DNA of 47,738 nucleotides from an uncultured Oscillospiraceae bacterium (lineage in GTDB: Bacteria; Bacillota; Clostridia; Oscillospirales; Oscillospiraceae): assembly GCA_904395865.1 (NCBI GenBank), contig CAJFNY010000034.1:1-47738 (forward strand), in the 5' to 3' direction. Positions 8,269 to 15,851 of this stretch are shown piece by piece. Each line of letters starts with the position of its first letter. Within the stretch, counting starts at the first letter, position 1. A program made the translations under genes and the position numbers. The notes beneath the pieces were generated by a model that was not told the DNA's origin, made no database searches, and was given only the letters and a program-made list of their open reading frames with translations.

Positions 8269-8886
8269 ATGGACGCGCACCGCCTCACCATCCGCCGGGA
8301 GTGCCCCGGCGACTACGACGCCGTGGAGCATCTGACCCGGGAGGCGTTTTGGAACGTCTACCGCCCCGGCTGTACGGAGCACTACATCGTGCACGTCCTG
8401 CGCGGGGATCCCGCCCTGGTTCCGGAGCTGGACCTGGTGCTGGAGCGGGACGGGCGGCTGATCGGGCACATTCTCTACATGCGGGCCGAGCTCCGCACGG
8501 ACGACGGCCGGACCCTGCCCGTCATGACGTTCGGCCCCCTGAGCATCCACCCGGATTTCCAGCGCCGGGGCTGCGGGAAGTTCCTTCTGGAGCGCTCCCT
8601 GGAGATGGCCCGGGACCTGGGCGCCGGCGCCGTGTGCATCGAGGGGAACCCCGACTTCTATGGAAAGTCGGGCTTTGTGGCCGCCAGCACCCGCGGCATC
8701 CGCTGCCACGGGGCGCCGCCGTCCCCCTTCTTCCTGCTCCGGGAGCTGCAGCCGGGCTTTCTCGACGGGGCCGCCGGCGTCTATTACACGCCGCAGGGCT
8801 ACTTCATCGACGAGGCCCGGGCCGAGGCCTTCGACCGCGCCTTCCCGCCCAAGCTCCGGCAGAAGCTCCCCGGCCAGCTATTTTGA
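8269..8886 (+). CDS. GNAT-family N-acetyltransferase
   Basis: 205 aa. The GNAT core is clear: a beta strand with GHILYMRAEL, then FGPLSIHPDFQRRGCGKFLLERSL, which contains the acetyl-CoA pyrophosphate loop (Arg-Arg-Gly-Cys-Gly-Lys, about residues 104-109). Then comes GNPDFYGKSGFVAAS, the usual GNAT motif B. It transfers an acetyl group from acetyl-CoA to an amine; the substrate cannot be told. An AGGAGG lies 8 bp upstream of ATG 8269. It ends at a shared terminator with convergent rplT. Confidence 0.9.
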   Translation: MDAHRLTIRRECPGDYDAVEHLTREAFWNVYRPGCTEHYIVHVLRGDPALVPELDLVLERDGRLIGHILYMRAELRTDDGRTLPVMTFGPLSIHPDFQRRGCGKFLLERSLEMARDLGAGAVCIEGNPDFYGKSGFVAASTRGIRCHGAPPSPFFLLRELQPGFLDGAAGVYYTPQGYFIDEARAEAFDRAFPPKLRQKLPGQLF

Positions 8887-8904
8887 CCGTTTGCCGCACA
8901 GAAA

Positions 8905-8935
8905 ACGGCCCTCCGCGCTTGGCGCGGAGGGCCGT
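8905..8935. terminator. Bidirectional terminator, GNAT gene / rplT
   Basis: 14-bp perfect stem (8905-8918 with 8922-8935) with a TTG loop. The minus-strand side continues TTTTC. The stem has only a short T stretch on the plus side. Confidence 0.8.
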
Positions 8936-8961
8936 TCGTGCGTTTGTTCGGTTCTGCGGCG

Positions 8962-9315
8962 TTACAGTGCCTGCTTGGCCACGTCCACCAGGGCGGCAAA
9001 GGCCGCGCTGTCGGTGATGGCCAGCTCGCTGAGGGCCTTGCGGTTCATCTCCACGCCGGCACGCTTCAGGCCGTTCATGAAGCGGGAGTAATTCAGGCCG
9101 AAGGGAGCCACCGCAGCGGAGATGCGGGTGATCCACAGGCGGCGGAAATCGCGCTTCTTCAGCCGGCGGCCCGTGTAGGCGTAGACGCCGGACTTCATGA
9201 CGGCCTGCTTGGCCATCTTGAAGTGGGTGGACTTGGAGCCCCAGTAGCTCTTGGCAAGCTTGAGGGTCTTATTTCTTCTCTTGCGCGTCATCATCGCGCC
9301 TTTGACTCTAGCCAT
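8962..9315 (-). CDS. rplT: 50S ribosomal protein L20
   Basis: 117 aa, standard length. [16 protein letters not shown] at the N-terminus and the core [31 protein letters not shown] are diagnostic. L20 is an early-assembly 23S rRNA-binding protein and, in Firmicutes, the autogenous repressor that binds the leader in front of infC. An AGGAGG lies upstream of ATG 9315. It is the last gene of infC-rpmI-rplT and ends in the terminator at 8905-8935. Confidence 0.98.
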   Translation of the reverse strand: MARVKGAMMTRKRRNKTLKLAKSYWGSKSTHFKMAKQAVMKSGVYAYTGRRLKKRDFRRLWITRISAAVAPFGLNYSRFMNGLKRAGVEMNRKALSELAITDSAAFAALVDVAKQAL

Positions 9316-9352
9316 GGTTCAATATCCTCCTATCTGGATGCGTTGCGCCCGA

Positions 9353-9550
9353 TTATTTGTACGGAATCATTTTCTTGACGGTGGCCTCGTTCGTCACATC
9401 GGCATAGCCGGTCTGCCGCAGGCCGCGGGTGCGCTTCGTCGTCTTCTTGGTGAGGATATGGCTCTTATAGGCGTGGGCCCTTTTCACCTTGCCGGTCTTG
9501 GTGAGGCTGAATCTCTTCTTCGCGCCGGAATGGGTTTTCATCTTAGGCAT
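9353..9550 (-). CDS. rpmI: 50S ribosomal protein L35
   Basis: 65 aa, standard length. [21 protein letters not shown] is the typical L35 start and the protein is strongly basic. It lies between infC (25 bp) and rplT (37 bp), the conserved bacterial order. GGAAGGAG precedes the ATG. Confidence 0.97.
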   Translation of the reverse strand: MPKMKTHSGAKKRFSLTKTGKVKRAHAYKSHILTKKTTKRTRGLRQTGYADVTNEATVKKMIPYK

Positions 9551-9575
9551 GGGGAGTTCTCCTTCCGAAAGTGGT

Positions 9576-10094
9576 TTACTTGGCGTTCTTCGGGCTCAGG
9601 AACATGGACATGTGCCGCCCGTCGAGCTTGGGGTTCTTCTCGACATTGGCAACCTCTGCGCAGGATGCGCCGAAGTTCTTCAGCAGCTCCTCGCCGATGG
9701 AGGTGTGCGCCATCTCGCGGCCGCGGAAGCGGACCGTCACCTTGACGCGGTTGCCCTCGGTGAGAAACTTCTGCGCGTTCTTCAGCTTGACGTTGAAGTC
9801 AGCCACGTCGATGTTGGGGGACATGCGGACTTCCTTGATCTCCACGACCCGCTGGTTTTTCTTGGCCTCTTTTTCCTTTTTGATTTGCTCAAAGCGGAAC
9901 TTGCCGTAGTCCATGATCTTGCACACGGGCGGTGTGGCGGTGGGAGAGATCTTGACCAGGTCAAGATCCTTCTCGTACGCAAGGTTCAGCGCGTCTGCCG
10001 ACGACATGATGCCCAGCTGCGTGCCGTCTGCGCCGATGACGCGGACCTCCTTGTCGCGGATCTCCTCGTTGAGCTGATGATCCAGTTTGCCGAT
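9576..10094 (-). CDS. infC: Translation initiation factor IF-3 (ATC start codon)
   Basis: 172 aa from an ATC codon at 10094-10092. IF-3 binds the 30S subunit, prevents premature 50S joining and proofreads the start codon. [16 protein letters not shown] starts the N-domain, and the C-domain carries [17 protein letters not shown]. No in-frame ATG, GTG or TTG gives a normal IF-3 N-terminus. The ATC (Ile-Gly-Lys-Leu-Asp-His-Gln) sits 7 bp after a perfect GGAGGTG, and IF-3 proteins are expected to begin close to this point. Rare AUU/AUC starts are known for infC in several bacteria and allow IF-3 to repress its own translation. An ORF finder would wrongly extend the gene to 10172, into the leader RNA. 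Confidence 0.93.
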   Translation of the reverse strand: MGKLDHQLNEEIRDKEVRVIGADGTQLGIMSSADALNLAYEKDLDLVKISPTATPPVCKIMDYGKFRFEQIKKEKEAKKNQRVVEIKEVRMSPNIDVADFNVKLKNAQKFLTEGNRVKVTVRFRGREMAHTSIGEELLKNFGASCAEVANVEKNPKLDGRHMSMFLSPKNAK

Positions 10095-10251
10095 GGGAAA
10101 GCACCTCCAATTCCAAATCTCAACAAAAAATGCGGACGCCGCAAAGCACCCGCACAGCACACCCGTCCCCACCGGGGCAGGAGACTCTGTTGACCCTTTG
10201 GCGCGCTTGCCGGGGGTGAGGTGCGGTGCTTCCGCTCCTTCTTTGTTTTAC
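10095..10251 (-). ncRNA. Ribosomal protein L20 leader / infC attenuator
   Basis: Untranslated leader of about 157 nt between the infC promoter and the ATC start. An early arm AAGCACCGCAC can pair over a long distance with the later GTGCGGGTGCTTT. The latter is followed at once by a small stem TGCGG-CGT-CCGCA and TTTTTT, a terminator-like element about 30 nt ahead of the start codon. The layout matches the L20-controlled leaders of Firmicutes, in which L20 binding favours termination. The class assignment rests on position and pairing, not on a covariance search. Confidence 0.7.
10102..10108 (-). promoter_or_regulatory. Ribosome binding site deciding the infC ATC start
   Basis: GGAGGTG on the minus strand, 7 bp ahead of ATC 10094. 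It is the only strong Shine-Dalgarno near the conserved IF-3 N-terminus. Confidence 0.85.
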
Positions 10252-10257
10252 CGGTAG

Positions 10258-10286
10258 ATTATATCCGATTTTCCGCCGGATGTCAA
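10258..10286 (-). promoter_or_regulatory. Consensus promoter of infC-rpmI-rplT
   Basis: Perfect TTGACA (10286-10281), 17-bp spacer and perfect TATAAT (10263-10258) on the minus strand. The -35 box contains the TGA stop codon of the upstream permease gene. Confidence 0.93.
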
Positions 10287-11365
10287 TGATTTTTTGCAGG
10301 AAAATCCGCGCCATTCTGGTGCGGGGTCCAGTCCCAGAGCTGCTTGAGCAGCAGGGCGGCCACCGGGAAGAGCAGCATGCCGGCCACACCGCCGTACCGG
10401 TAGCCGGCGTAGATGGCCAGGAGCATCAGCAGCGGATGGAGTCCCATCTGCCGGCCCACCAGCCGCGGCTCCAGGGCCGAGCGGGTCACGTACGCCGCGC
10501 TGTACAGCAGCAGCAGTCCGATACCGCGGCTGCTCTCCCCCTGCAGGAAGCTCAGCAGGCTCCACGGCAGCAGCACCGTGCCGGCCCCGAACACCGGCAG
10601 CGCATCGATCAGCGCAATAAGGCCGCCGAAGAGCACCGGGAAGCCCACGCCCAGCAGCATCAGCCCCACCGTCAGCAGCAGGAAATTGACGCCGATGAGC
10701 TTCAGCTGCGCCCGCAGCCAGACGGCCAGCGTCGTCCGCAGGCCGTGCACCAGCGCCTGCCAGCGGTTCTTCCAGGCCGCCGGCACCTGCCGGCGGACCA
10801 GCGCCGTCAGGCTGCGATACTGGCTGCAGGCCATGAACGTGGCCAGCACCGTCGTCACCACGAACAGCAGCACGTCCGGCAGCTTCGTCACAGTCCCGGA
10901 GGCCGCGGAGAGCAGCGCGTCGGCCCCCCGCTCGGCCACCAGAGAGCCGTTTTCAAAGAGGCCGGCGATTCCCTCCCGGGCCGGCTCCTGCAGCGCCTCC
11001 GGTAGGCGGCCGGCCAGGTTCCCCAGCCACCGGCGCAGGGCGTTCATGGGACCCTCCAGGGCGTGCAGGGCCGCCGGAACCGACGCGGCAAACCGCCCCA
11101 GCTCCGTCCACACCACCCGGAACAGCCCCCAGAGCAGGATGCTCAGCACCACGAGCCCCGCCAGCACCACGATGCCGGCCGCCAGCCACCGGGGCAGATG
11201 CCCCCGCCGGCAGAGGAAGTCCACCGGCTTCTGCGCCAGCCGCGCCGCCAGCAGCGCAATCAGGAACGGCAGCGCCACCGGCAGCAGAAACTCTGTCCCC
11301 ACCCAGAGGACGGCGACAGCGGCGGCCGCCGCCAGGACGGTGCGGATGATCTGCATGCGCTGCAC
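10283..11365 (-). CDS. AI-2E/YtvI-family integral membrane protein
   Basis: 360 aa with about seven hydrophobic stretches. The order is two N-terminal helices, a third pair (WLAAGIVVLAGLVVLSILLWGLF), a long amphipathic middle, then a cluster of four C-terminal helices. The C-terminal GFPVLFGGLIALIDALPVFGAGTVLLPW is the characteristic AI-2E-family segment. Relatives include the sporulation protein YtvI and small-molecule or ion exporters; which applies here is unknown. GTG 11365 is chosen over ATG 11356 because AGGAGG lies 8 bp upstream. The stop codon lies inside the -35 box of the infC promoter. It is divergent from pheB. Confidence 0.85.
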   Translation of the reverse strand: MQRMQIIRTVLAAAAAVAVLWVGTEFLLPVALPFLIALLAARLAQKPVDFLCRRGHLPRWLAAGIVVLAGLVVLSILLWGLFRVVWTELGRFAASVPAALHALEGPMNALRRWLGNLAGRLPEALQEPAREGIAGLFENGSLVAERGADALLSAASGTVTKLPDVLLFVVTTVLATFMACSQYRSLTALVRRQVPAAWKNRWQALVHGLRTTLAVWLRAQLKLIGVNFLLLTVGLMLLGVGFPVLFGGLIALIDALPVFGAGTVLLPWSLLSFLQGESSRGIGLLLLYSAAYVTRSALEPRLVGRQMGLHPLLMLLAIYAGYRYGGVAGMLLFPVAALLLKQLWDWTPHQNGADFPAKNH

Positions 11366-11439
11366 GGTCAGCGCCTCCTTTCCGAGCTCTGCCCTTCGGC
11401 AAAGCTGTACTTTTTCTCAAAAAAGCGGACCATTCCCTG

Positions 11440-11468
11440 TTGCATTTGCCGAAAAAAAATGGTACGAT
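11440..11468 (+). promoter_or_regulatory. Promoter of pheB-ADH-hom operon
   Basis: TTGCAT (11440-11445), 17-bp spacer with an A-tract, TACGAT (11463-11468). Confidence 0.7.
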
Positions 11469-11523
11469 AGCCGCAGACAACGCACATCTGCGCACGCAGG
11501 AAAGACAAGCAGGAGGGAGCGCT

Positions 11524-11964
11524 TTGAAAACATCACCGAAATACTACATTGTGGAGGCCGGTGCCCTGCCGGAGGTCTTTCTCAAGGTTGCAGAGGCCAA
11601 GCGCCTGCTGGAGACCGGCGAGGTCTCCACGGTCAACGCGGCCACCCAGGCCGTGGACCTGAGCCGCAGCGCCTTCTATAAGTACCGCGACTCCATCGCC
11701 CCGTTCCAGAACCTGATGGCCGGCCGCATCATCACGTTCCAGCTGATGCTCGTGGACCGGGCCGGCTTTCTCTCCGGGATCCTCTCCATCTTTGCGGCCT
11801 GCGGCGCCAACATCCTGACCATCAATCAGTCCATCCCCAGCAACGGCGCCGCCATGGTCACCATCTCTGCCGAGACCACAGATCTGTTATGCCCGGTGGA
11901 GGAGCTTCTCAAACAGATCAGCGCACAGAGCGGCGTCCTCAAGGCCGGCATCGTCGCCGGCTGA
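11524..11964 (+). CDS. pheB: ACT-domain protein PheB (UPF0735)
   Basis: 146 aa from TTG 11524, which follows AGGAGGG by 7 bp; longer in-frame versions lack a ribosome site. Residues 1-70 hold the UPF0735 N-terminal motif VDLSRSAFYKYRD, and the rest is an ACT domain (ITFQLMLVDRAGFLSGIL, about 75-146). Length and motifs match B. subtilis PheB. ACT domains bind amino acids and regulate enzymes allosterically. In many Firmicutes this gene lies next to homoserine dehydrogenase or prephenate dehydratase, and here it heads the hom operon. A regulatory or sensing role is likely, but its partner is not established. Confidence 0.92.
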   Translation: MKTSPKYYIVEAGALPEVFLKVAEAKRLLETGEVSTVNAATQAVDLSRSAFYKYRDSIAPFQNLMAGRIITFQLMLVDRAGFLSGILSIFAACGANILTINQSIPSNGAAMVTISAETTDLLCPVEELLKQISAQSGVLKAGIVAG

Positions 11965-11992
11965 GCCGCCGCCACGAAGGAGGAAATCATTC

Positions 11993-13171
11993 ATGAGGAA
12001 TTTCACGTACCACGTACCGACGGAAGTCATCTTCGGCGCCGATTCGGAGGCGCGCACCGCGGAATTCGTCCGCAAGTACGGCGGCAGCCGCGTTCTGGTG
12101 ATTTACGGCGGCGGCAGCGCCGTCCGCTCGGGCCTGCTGGAGCGCATCTGCTCGCAGCTGCAGGCGGCCGGCCTCACCTGCGAGTCCGTGGGCGGCGTAC
12201 AGCCCAACCCGCGGGTGGCCTTCGCCCGGGAGGCCATCGCCCGGGCGCTGGCCCTGCAGGCGGACTTCATTCTGGGTGTCGGCGGCGGCAGCGTCATCGA
12301 CACGGCCAAGGCCGTGGCCCACGGCGCAGCCAATCCGGAGCTGGACGTCTGGAACGACATCTGGCTCACGCCGGCGCGGCTGCAAAAGTCCCTGCCCGTG
12401 GGCGCCATCCCGACGATCCCCGCCGCCGGCAGTGAGACCAGCGACTCCGCCGTCCTGACCGACGAGGCCAGCGGCGTCAAGCGCGGCCTGACGACGCAGC
12501 TGAACCGCCCGGCCTTCGCCGTCCTCGACCCGGCACTGGCGGCCACGCTGCCGCCGTACCAGGTGGGCTGCGGCGTCACCGACATCATGATGCACACCCT
12601 GGACCGGTACTTCAACCCCGTCACCGACAATGAGCTCACCGATGAACTGGCCGAGGCGCTGCTGCGCGTCGTCATCCGCAACGGCCGCAAGGTGGCGGCC
12701 AATCCCGCCGACCTCCACGCCATGAGCGAGATCTACTGGGCCGGCAGCCTCTCCCATAACGGCCTGACGGGCCTCGGCGGCAGCAAGGATTTCGCCCCCC
12801 ACCAGCTGAGCCAGGCGCTGGGCGGCCTGTACGACAAGGCCCACGGCGCCTGCCTGGCCGCCGTCTGGGGCTCCTGGGCCCGGTACGTGCTGCCGGCCAA
12901 CCCCGACCGCTTCGTCCGCTACGCCAAAGCCGTCTGGGGCATTGAAGGCCCCGACGCCGCCGAGGCCGGCATCCGTGCCAATGAGGACTACTTCCGCTCC
13001 CTGGGCATGCCGGTGGGCCTGCCGGGCCTGCTGGGCGCACCTGTAGACGACGCGGCCCTGGACCGTCTGGCCCGCCAGTGCAGCTACGGCGGCACCCGCA
13101 CCATCGGCACCTTCCGGGTGCTGGACGAGGCGGACATGCGCGCCATCTTCGCCGCCGCCAACGGGCGGTAA
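11993..13171 (+). CDS. Iron-containing (group III) alcohol dehydrogenase, BdhA-like
   Basis: 392 aa. MRNFTYHVPTEVIFG is the usual start of NADH/NADPH-dependent butanol dehydrogenase-like proteins. GVGGGSVIDTAK binds the nucleotide. VGCGVTDIMMHTLDRYF and later FAPHQLSQALGG plus YDKAHGACLA carry the Asp and three His that bind the metal. It reduces aldehydes such as butyraldehyde or acetaldehyde in fermentation. It sits between pheB (28 bp) and hom (27 bp) on one transcript, which is unexpected for a fermentative enzyme. Reduction of an aldehyde related to aspartate semialdehyde metabolism is possible but unproven. Confidence 0.92.
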   Translation: MRNFTYHVPTEVIFGADSEARTAEFVRKYGGSRVLVIYGGGSAVRSGLLERICSQLQAAGLTCESVGGVQPNPRVAFAREAIARALALQADFILGVGGGSVIDTAKAVAHGAANPELDVWNDIWLTPARLQKSLPVGAIPTIPAAGSETSDSAVLTDEASGVKRGLTTQLNRPAFAVLDPALAATLPPYQVGCGVTDIMMHTLDRYFNPVTDNELTDELAEALLRVVIRNGRKVAANPADLHAMSEIYWAGSLSHNGLTGLGGSKDFAPHQLSQALGGLYDKAHGACLAAVWGSWARYVLPANPDRFVRYAKAVWGIEGPDAAEAGIRANEDYFRSLGMPVGLPGLLGAPVDDAALDRLARQCSYGGTRTIGTFRVLDEADMRAIFAAANGR

Positions 13172-13198
13172 CCATCCACGCGACAGAGGAGATTGACC

Positions 13199-14398
13199 AT
13201 GGCAAACATTGCAATTCTCGGCTTCGGCACCGTCGGCTCCGGCGTGGCCGAGGTGCTGGACATGAACCAGGCGGAGATCCGCCGCCGCACGGAGGAGCCC
13301 GTGGCGGTCAAGTACATTCTCGACACCCGGGAGTTCCCGGACAGCCCGTACGCCCATCTGGTGATCCACGACTTTTCCGTCATCGAGCAGGACCCGGAGG
13401 TCTCGGTGGTGGTGGAGTGCATCGGCGGCTGCGGCGTGGCGCTGGACTTCACCAGCCGCGCCCTGAAGGCCGGCAAGCACGTCGTCACCTCCAACAAGGC
13501 CCTGGTGGCCGCTCACGGCCTGGAGCTGCTGGAGCTGGCGCGGCAGAACAACCGCAACTTTCTGTTCGAGGCCAGCGTCGGCGGCGGCATCCCGCTGCTG
13601 CGCCCCCTGTCCTTCTGCCTGGCCGGCAACCGGATCGAGGAGATCTGCGGCATTCTCAACGGCACTACCAATTATATTCTCACGAAGATGATTCATGAGA
13701 ACCGGAACTTTGACGACATGCTCCGCCGTGCCCAGGAGAAGGGGTACGCCGAGGCCGACCCCACCGCCGACGTGGAGGGCCTCGACGCCTGCCGGAAGAT
13801 CTGCATTCTGGCAGCCCTGGCCTTCGGCCGCCACGTGTACCCCGAGCAGGTCTACACCTGCGGCATCAGCGGCATCACCACCGAGGACGTGGCCTGCGCC
13901 GAGGCGGCCGGCATGGCGCTGAAGCTGCTGGGCCGCACCTTCCGCCAGGAGGACGGGCGCTTCGTCATCTACGTCTCGCCGCATCTCGTCCTGTCCGACC
14001 GGCCTCTGGCCAGCGTGGACGGCGTATTCAACGCGGTGCTCATCCGCGGCAACGCCGTGGGCGAGGTGATGTTCTACGGCCGCGGTGCCGGCAAGCTGCC
14101 CACGGCCAGCGCCGTGGTGGGCGACGTGGTGGACTGCGTGCTCCACAACGACAAGCGCCGCAGCCTGGGCTGGGGCGAGAGCCGTCCTGCCGATCTGGCC
14201 GATTTTTCCCAGGTGCCGCTGCGCTGGATGATCCGCACCCGGGCGGCCAGCGGTGCCGTGGGCGCCGTGTTCGGTCAGGTGGAGTACCTGCCAGGCCGGA
14301 AGGATGCCTTCCTGACCGCCCCGATGACCAAAGCCGCTCTGGACGGCCTGCGGGAGAAGGGCTTCTCCCTGCTGTCCGCCATCCCGGTGCTGTCGTAA
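13199..14398 (+). CDS. hom: Homoserine dehydrogenase with a shortened C-terminal ACT region
   Basis: 399 aa. It reduces aspartate 4-semialdehyde to homoserine for threonine and methionine synthesis. The N-terminal ILGFGTVGSGVAEVL is the NAD(P)-binding loop. The catalytic domain includes TSNKALVAAHG, FEASVGGGIPLL, ILNGTTNYILTKM and EADPTADVEGLDACRK, all diagnostic. After about residue 340 only some 57 residues remain, against the 75-90 of a normal ACT domain. They read like a collapsed one (RWMIRTRAASGAVGAVFG, then FSLLSAIPVLS). ATG 13199 follows AGAGGAG. Feedback control may be altered or supplied in trans by PheB from the same operon; that is inference. Confidence 0.95.
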   Translation: MANIAILGFGTVGSGVAEVLDMNQAEIRRRTEEPVAVKYILDTREFPDSPYAHLVIHDFSVIEQDPEVSVVVECIGGCGVALDFTSRALKAGKHVVTSNKALVAAHGLELLELARQNNRNFLFEASVGGGIPLLRPLSFCLAGNRIEEICGILNGTTNYILTKMIHENRNFDDMLRRAQEKGYAEADPTADVEGLDACRKICILAALAFGRHVYPEQVYTCGISGITTEDVACAEAAGMALKLLGRTFRQEDGRFVIYVSPHLVLSDRPLASVDGVFNAVLIRGNAVGEVMFYGRGAGKLPTASAVVGDVVDCVLHNDKRRSLGWGESRPADLADFSQVPLRWMIRTRAASGAVGAVFGQVEYLPGRKDAFLTAPMTKAALDGLREKGFSLLSAIPVLS

Positions 14399-14416
14399 CC
14401 GTCCAACCATGCAAAA

Positions 14417-14442
14417 CGGCCGCCCCGTAAACGGGGCGGCCG
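14417..14442. terminator. Bidirectional terminator, hom / MFS
   Basis: 12-bp stem (14417-14428 with 14431-14442) with a tight loop. The minus-strand side runs into TTTTGC and the plus side into CATTATTTC. Confidence 0.75.
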
Positions 14443-14449
14443 CATTATT

Positions 14450-15712
14450 TCATTTCGTCGGGTGGTCCAGGGAGGCCAGGAAGCGCGCCGACGCCGCGCC
14501 GATGGCGCAGACGGCCAGGCCCGAGGGGAGCAGCACCCAACCGGGGCTGCGGGACAGCCGGTCGAACAGCGCCCCGTAGACCATTTGGCCCGCCGGCTGG
14601 GCGCACAGGGACACGGTGAACACCATGGACATGACCTTGCCCATCAGGTGCTCCGGCGTGCGGCCCTGGATCAGCGTGACGGCATACGTGGAGAACGCGC
14701 TGCATCCCAGCTGACAGCCGCAAAACAGGACCAGCAGGCAGCCATACCGCCCCATCACTCCCAGCGGCACCAGGAACGCTGCCCCCGCCGCCGTCAGGCA
14801 GAGGCCGAAGCCCACGAAAATCCAGGCCAGCTGCCGCGTCCGCAGCCGCCCCGCCAGCACGCCCACCAGCAGGCTGCCGAGAATCGCCGCCACACCCATG
14901 GCGCTCTCGGCCGCGCCGTAGTGGGCCGAGGAGAGCCCCAGCACCGTGCGCACCAGGAACGGGAAGCCCACCGCCACCGTCCCGGCCACGAACAGGCTGA
15001 CCAGGGCTGCCAGCAGCAACAGCCGGAGGATGTCCGGCTGCTCCCGGCGCAGGAAGCGCGCGCCGGCGGAGAGCTCCTCCCGCAGGATGGCGCCCACCCC
15101 CGCGCCGCCGGCCGGCTTCGGGGCGGCCAGCCGGATCCGGCACTCCAGCAGCGCCGTCAGGAAGAAGCAGGCCACCGTCCCCCAGAGCACCGGCCCCAGA
15201 CCGAAGGCCGTATAGACGAGGCTGCACAGGAACGGCGTCACCAGGCCCGCCACGGCCTGCACCTGGCTGACGGCGGCGTTGCCGCGCAGGAGGGCGTCGC
15301 CGGTGAGCATCTGCGGGATGCACGCCTGCACCGTGGGCGATTCGAAGGCCGCCAGCGCCGACAGCGCCACCAGCAGCGTGCCGATCACGGTCAGCTCCGG
15401 CCCCGCGCCCATGGCCGCGGCCGCCAGCAGTACTGCCAGCCCCGAGAGGCCGTCCAGCGCCACCATGACCGTGCGGCGGTTGGCCCGGTCGGCCAGGATG
15501 CCGCCCAGGGGCGACAGCAGGATCGTCGGCACCATGGCTGCGGCCTGCAGCCCGGCAAAGACGGCCGCCGACCCCGTCGCCTCCAGCACGTACATGGACA
15601 GGGCGAATTTCAGCGTGTAGTTCCCGATCAGCGAGCTGATCTGCCCCAGGATCAGCAGCGTGAAGTTCCGGGAGAGCGGCCGCGCCGGGGCGCTCCCGCG
15701 TGGTTTCGTCAT
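14450..15712 (-). CDS. MFS transporter (enterobactin/macrolide-exporter-like)
   Basis: 420 aa with about 12 TM helices. PLGGILADRANRRTVMVALD is the MFS loop 2-3 signature. LMGKVMSMVFTVSLCAQPAGQM in the second half matches the MefA/EntS-like subgroup. Such proteins export drugs, siderophores or other small molecules by proton antiport. ATG 15712 follows AAAGGAG. The open frame continues a further 100 codons upstream, but that part is the shadow of the tetR region. A TetR gene lies directly upstream on the same strand and a TetR-type dyad lies in the gap, so induction by the exported compound is probable. Confidence 0.9.
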   Translation of the reverse strand: MTKPRGSAPARPLSRNFTLLILGQISSLIGNYTLKFALSMYVLEATGSAAVFAGLQAAAMVPTILLSPLGGILADRANRRTVMVALDGLSGLAVLLAAAAMGAGPELTVIGTLLVALSALAAFESPTVQACIPQMLTGDALLRGNAAVSQVQAVAGLVTPFLCSLVYTAFGLGPVLWGTVACFFLTALLECRIRLAAPKPAGGAGVGAILREELSAGARFLRREQPDILRLLLLAALVSLFVAGTVAVGFPFLVRTVLGLSSAHYGAAESAMGVAAILGSLLVGVLAGRLRTRQLAWIFVGFGLCLTAAGAAFLVPLGVMGRYGCLLVLFCGCQLGCSAFSTYAVTLIQGRTPEHLMGKVMSMVFTVSLCAQPAGQMVYGALFDRLSRSPGWVLLPSGLAVCAIGAASARFLASLDHPTK

Positions 15713-15793
15713 GTGGTTGCTCCTTTCATACCTTCCGAATGAATGTATATCGCCAGCATGAGACCCAGGCTGTACCGCCTCCCTCCGATTTAT

Positions 15794-15812
15794 CATACCT
15801 TCTGCTGGTATG
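15794..15812. promoter_or_regulatory. Putative TetR operator ahead of the MFS gene
   Basis: Inverted repeat CATACC-N7-GGTATG. A second ATAC...GTAT pair lies nearer the gene at 15728-15748. Both share the ATAC/GTAT arms of the site in front of tetR (16515-16531). Confidence 0.5.
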
Positions 15813-15823
15813 TATTTCCCCAA

Positions 15824-15851
15824 AATAAAATTGCCCGAGGGCAATTTTATT
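15824..15851. terminator. Terminator at the 3' end of tetR
   Basis: AT-rich 13-bp stem with a GC top (15824-15836 with 15839-15851), followed by TTTTG on the minus strand. It overlaps the last codon and stop of tetR. Confidence 0.75.

Noticed and set aside
10095-10172. An N-terminal extension of infC from a GTG at 10172
   Set aside because: It would encode MGTGVLCGCFAASAFF, unlike any IF-3 start, has no ribosome site and overlaps the leader RNA.
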